Assembly: GCA_947174825.1 (NCBI GenBank)
Contig: CAMWKN010000085.1
Span: 1 to 6,717 of the forward strand
Direction of reading: 5' to 3'
Length of the DNA stretch: 6,717 bases
Source: an uncultured Clostridium sp.
GTDB lineage: Bacteria; Bacillota_A; Clostridia; Lachnospirales; Lachnospiraceae
Part shown: positions 5,459 to 6,717 of the stretch, piece after piece
Numbering within the stretch: the stretch's first letter is position 1
Layout: each line of letters opens with the position of its first letter
Program-made: the position numbers and the translations under genes
The notes under the pieces: model-generated
The model's database searches: none
What the model saw: the letters and a program-made list of their open reading frames with translations, nothing else
What the model was told of the DNA's origin: nothing

Positions 5459-6201
5459 GATATTCCTTTTCGCACTCTACCCTCAGCATCCATAATAATC
5501 TCATATTCTTCCTTCCCTTTTACCAGTTCCACCTTGTAGTACACATCACCGCCGTCTTTATACCGCTCAATCTCAGCTACAGTCGCACCCGGCAACATTT
5601 TCAAGGCTATCTTCTTCGCTTCCTTCTTACCAATATCCTTAGAAGTCGATGCTCCTGTCCCGGATTTTCCATATTTCTGCTCATATTCTAACAATTTTGC
5701 ATTTTTGGCATCATAAACCAGGGTATAACGATAATTGCCCTTCTGTAACCGCACTTTATACTCTGTTCGTGTCAATTCCCGGTACAAGCGAATAGAACGA
5801 ACAGATGCCTTTTTCACTTTCTTTAATGCCTTCTTCTTGATCTTCGCCTTAGATATATTTTTCTTTGTCTGGTCACCGTATCTAACCCCCTTCTGCTCCC
5901 ATTCATATTCCAAAAGCTTACCATCCGATTTTCTGTACTTGAGGTCATATTCTTTGTGTCCCTTATGCAGGGATACCTCGTATACAGCCACGCCATCATC
6001 AGTATCCTGCTCCGCTTCTGTAATGGTTGCAGATTTTACCTTCTGTCGTGCCAATTTCTTCGCCTGTTCCAGACTTCCAATCGCCTTAGCGGATGCCATG
6101 GTACTACCCATGCACACCATAAGCACTGTAGCACATGCTGCCATACCACCCAAAATCCAAGTATTTAATTTATGTCCATCTTTACTCCTTTGCATTCTCA
6201 T
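5455..6201 (-). CDS. Exported protein with three tandem PepSY domains
   Basis: Using the ATG at 6201, the protein is 248 residues. It has a basic N-terminus, a hydrophobic stretch (about 14-36) and a probable signal peptidase I site after ASA (36-38), so it is likely secreted or held at the outer membrane face; no lipobox is seen. Three PepSY-like domains follow at about 41-100, 115-176 and 189-246. Each has an alpha helix with K-A-K-K-x-A-L/R, a strand pair ending Y.V.L.KG..EY or equivalent, and a D-A/S-x-G/A-K/R-L/V turn. The linkers are strongly lysine-rich. In established cases PepSY domains occur in peptidase propeptides and cell-envelope sensors and are proposed to restrain proteases or bind ligands; the role here is unknown. 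AGGAGG at 6215-6210 lies 8 bases before this ATG. The longer frame from 6219 would place that signal inside its own codons, so 6201 is preferred. Confidence 0.85.
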   Translation of the reverse strand: MRMQRSKDGHKLNTWILGGMAACATVLMVCMGSTMASAKAIGSLEQAKKLARQKVKSATITEAEQDTDDGVAVYEVSLHKGHKEYDLKYRKSDGKLLEYEWEQKGVRYGDQTKKNISKAKIKKKALKKVKKASVRSIRLYRELTRTEYKVRLQKGNYRYTLVYDAKNAKLLEYEQKYGKSGTGASTSKDIGKKEAKKIALKMLPGATVAEIERYKDGGDVYYKVELVKGKEEYEIIMDAEGRVRKGIS

Positions 6202-6209
6202 AGCATCAT

Positions 6210-6215
6210 CCTCCT
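6210..6215 (-). promoter_or_regulatory. Ribosome binding site that decides the PepSY gene start
   Basis: AGGAGG read on the minus strand lies 8 bases before the ATG at 6201 and is consensus. The upstream in-frame ATG at 6219 has only a weak AGGAT before it, so 6201 is the better start. Confidence 0.8.
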
Positions 6216-6228
6216 GCATACCAATCCT

Positions 6229-6257
6229 ATTATGGATCGTGTATTTTTACTTTGAAA
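6229..6257 (-). promoter_or_regulatory. Possible promoter of the PepSY gene
   Basis: On the minus strand, CATAAT (6234-6229, one mismatch to the -10 consensus) lies 17 bases after TTTCAA (6257-6252, weak). Transcription would start around 6222, leaving a short leader that just contains the AGGAGG at 6210-6215. That agrees with the start at 6201. Confidence 0.4.
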
Positions 6258-6275
6258 AAAATCACTCCACTACTA

Positions 6276-6291
6276 TGTCAAAAAAATGACA
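6276..6291. promoter_or_regulatory. Inverted repeat upstream of the PepSY promoter
   Basis: TGTCA (6276-6280) and TGACA (6287-6291) are inverted around six A residues, 18 bases beyond the proposed -35. The minus-strand form GTCATTTTTTTGAC differs by one A from the plus-strand element at 4554-4568. TCCACTA flanks it on both sides as a direct repeat (6266-6272 and 6302-6308). It may be a regulator site. TTGACA inside it resembles a -35 box but has no partner -10. Confidence 0.4.
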
Positions 6292-6321
6292 ACTCTTTGA
6301 TTCCACTAATACATCTAAAGA

Positions 6322-6717
6322 TTATTCCTGTCCATTTTTCCGGACATACACCACCGTAACTATGACAAGAATACAGAACACAGCAGCACACACAGCAAGG
6401 TAGATTTTACTATCGGATCCTCCCTCATCCTCCGTAACATCCTCTCCGCTGCTGAAATCAAGTAAATCTTCCGTATTAATTGGCTCATCTTCTTTCTCCA
6501 ATTCAAAATCAAATTCATTTTCAATATCTTCTTCGGCCTTTTTCATGATCTTTCCTTTTTGAACATCCTTTAGATAGGATAAGATGAAATCCTTTTTTTC
6601 TTCGTAATTTTTCTGATTAAATTGTCTGATCTCTGTATCATCCACCTCGCTTCCTTCCATTCTGTGATCAGCTGGGGATGGATTTATCGCCCTTACCGCA
6701 ACGCTCTTTTCCGGAGT
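6322..6717 (-). CDS. 3' part of a gene for a C-terminally membrane-anchored protein (runs off the window)
   Basis: The frame is open from the right edge to the TAA at 6322, giving 131 visible residues. The first ATG, at 6660, has no ribosome binding site and is preceded by 19 open codons reading TPEKSVAVRAINPSPADHR, so it is probably an internal methionine. The visible part is hydrophilic and very acidic in the middle (about 62-100), then has one membrane segment at about 105-125 and a short RKNGQE tail, implying an outside N-terminal part anchored by its C-terminus. I do not recognise the family. It lies about 120 bases upstream of the PepSY gene on the same strand, and no terminator is seen between them, so co-transcription in addition to the local promoter is possible. 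Confidence 0.75.
   Translation of the reverse strand, partial: TPEKSVAVRAINPSPADHRMEGSEVDDTEIRQFNQKNYEEKKDFILSYLKDVQKGKIMKKAEEDIENEFDFELEKEDEPINTEDLLDFSSGEDVTEDEGGSDSKIYLAVCAAVFCILVIVTVVYVRKNGQE

Noticed and set aside
5455..6219. Upstream ATG at 6219 as the PepSY gene start
   Set aside because: The AGGAGG would then fall inside the coding sequence and a predicted -10 box lies only 10 bases upstream; the ATG at 6201 has ideal spacing.
6660..6660. ATG at 6660 as the start of a complete 112-residue protein
   Set aside because: No ribosome binding site precedes it and the frame stays open to the window edge, so the gene is more likely truncated by the window.
1..6717. CRISPR array, tRNA or rRNA genes
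   Set aside because: No regularly spaced repeats, cloverleaf-type sequence or rRNA-like segment was seen on either strand by eye.

Overview
The window looks like a chromosomal segment of a low-GC Gram-positive bacterium of the class Clostridia, most likely a Lachnospiraceae-type gut anaerobe. The indications are strong AGGAGG-type ribosome binding sites, A+T-rich spacers, a Bacillus-like xpt-pbuX pair, and neighbours typical of Firmicutes: zinc-ribbon membrane proteins and an exported PepSY protein. The genus is inference; no rRNA or other marker gene is present.

Layout. (1) Bases 1-157 are a leader with a plausible sigma-A promoter and several inverted repeats, but no recognisable purine riboswitch. 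(2) 158-2107 (+) is a two-gene purine salvage operon: xanthine phosphoribosyltransferase (xpt) and an NCS2 xanthine permease (pbuX). The permease imports the base and Xpt traps it as XMP. (3) 2164-4434 (-), convergent with pbuX, holds two genes in a likely operon with its own promoter at 4520-4548. Both encode an N-terminal CxxC...CxxC zinc ribbon, a lysine-rich linker, one membrane segment, helical repeats and a different C-terminal domain. (4) 4435-4873 is a 439-base gene-poor stretch with that promoter, an inverted repeat, a decayed copy of the pbuX 3' end, a 40-base near-perfect inverted repeat and a bidirectional terminator. (5) 4874-5338 (-) encodes a small acidic protein I do not recognise. 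(6) 5455-6201 (-) encodes an exported protein with three tandem PepSY domains. (7) 6322-6717 (-) is the 3' part of a gene that runs off the right edge and ends in a membrane anchor.

The most striking observation is that the last 36 bases shared by pbuX and the decayed tail (35 of 36 identical) lie as direct repeats 2582 bases apart. They bracket exactly the zinc-ribbon operon, which looks more A+T-rich than xpt-pbuX. This could mark an inserted module that carried a copy of the target gene's 3' end, or the remains of a tandem permease paralogue. No integrase or transposase is present, so the mechanism is open.

The xpt-pbuX assignment is secure. The functions of the zinc-ribbon, acidic and PepSY proteins are not established by the sequence; domain architecture and topology are as far as the evidence goes.
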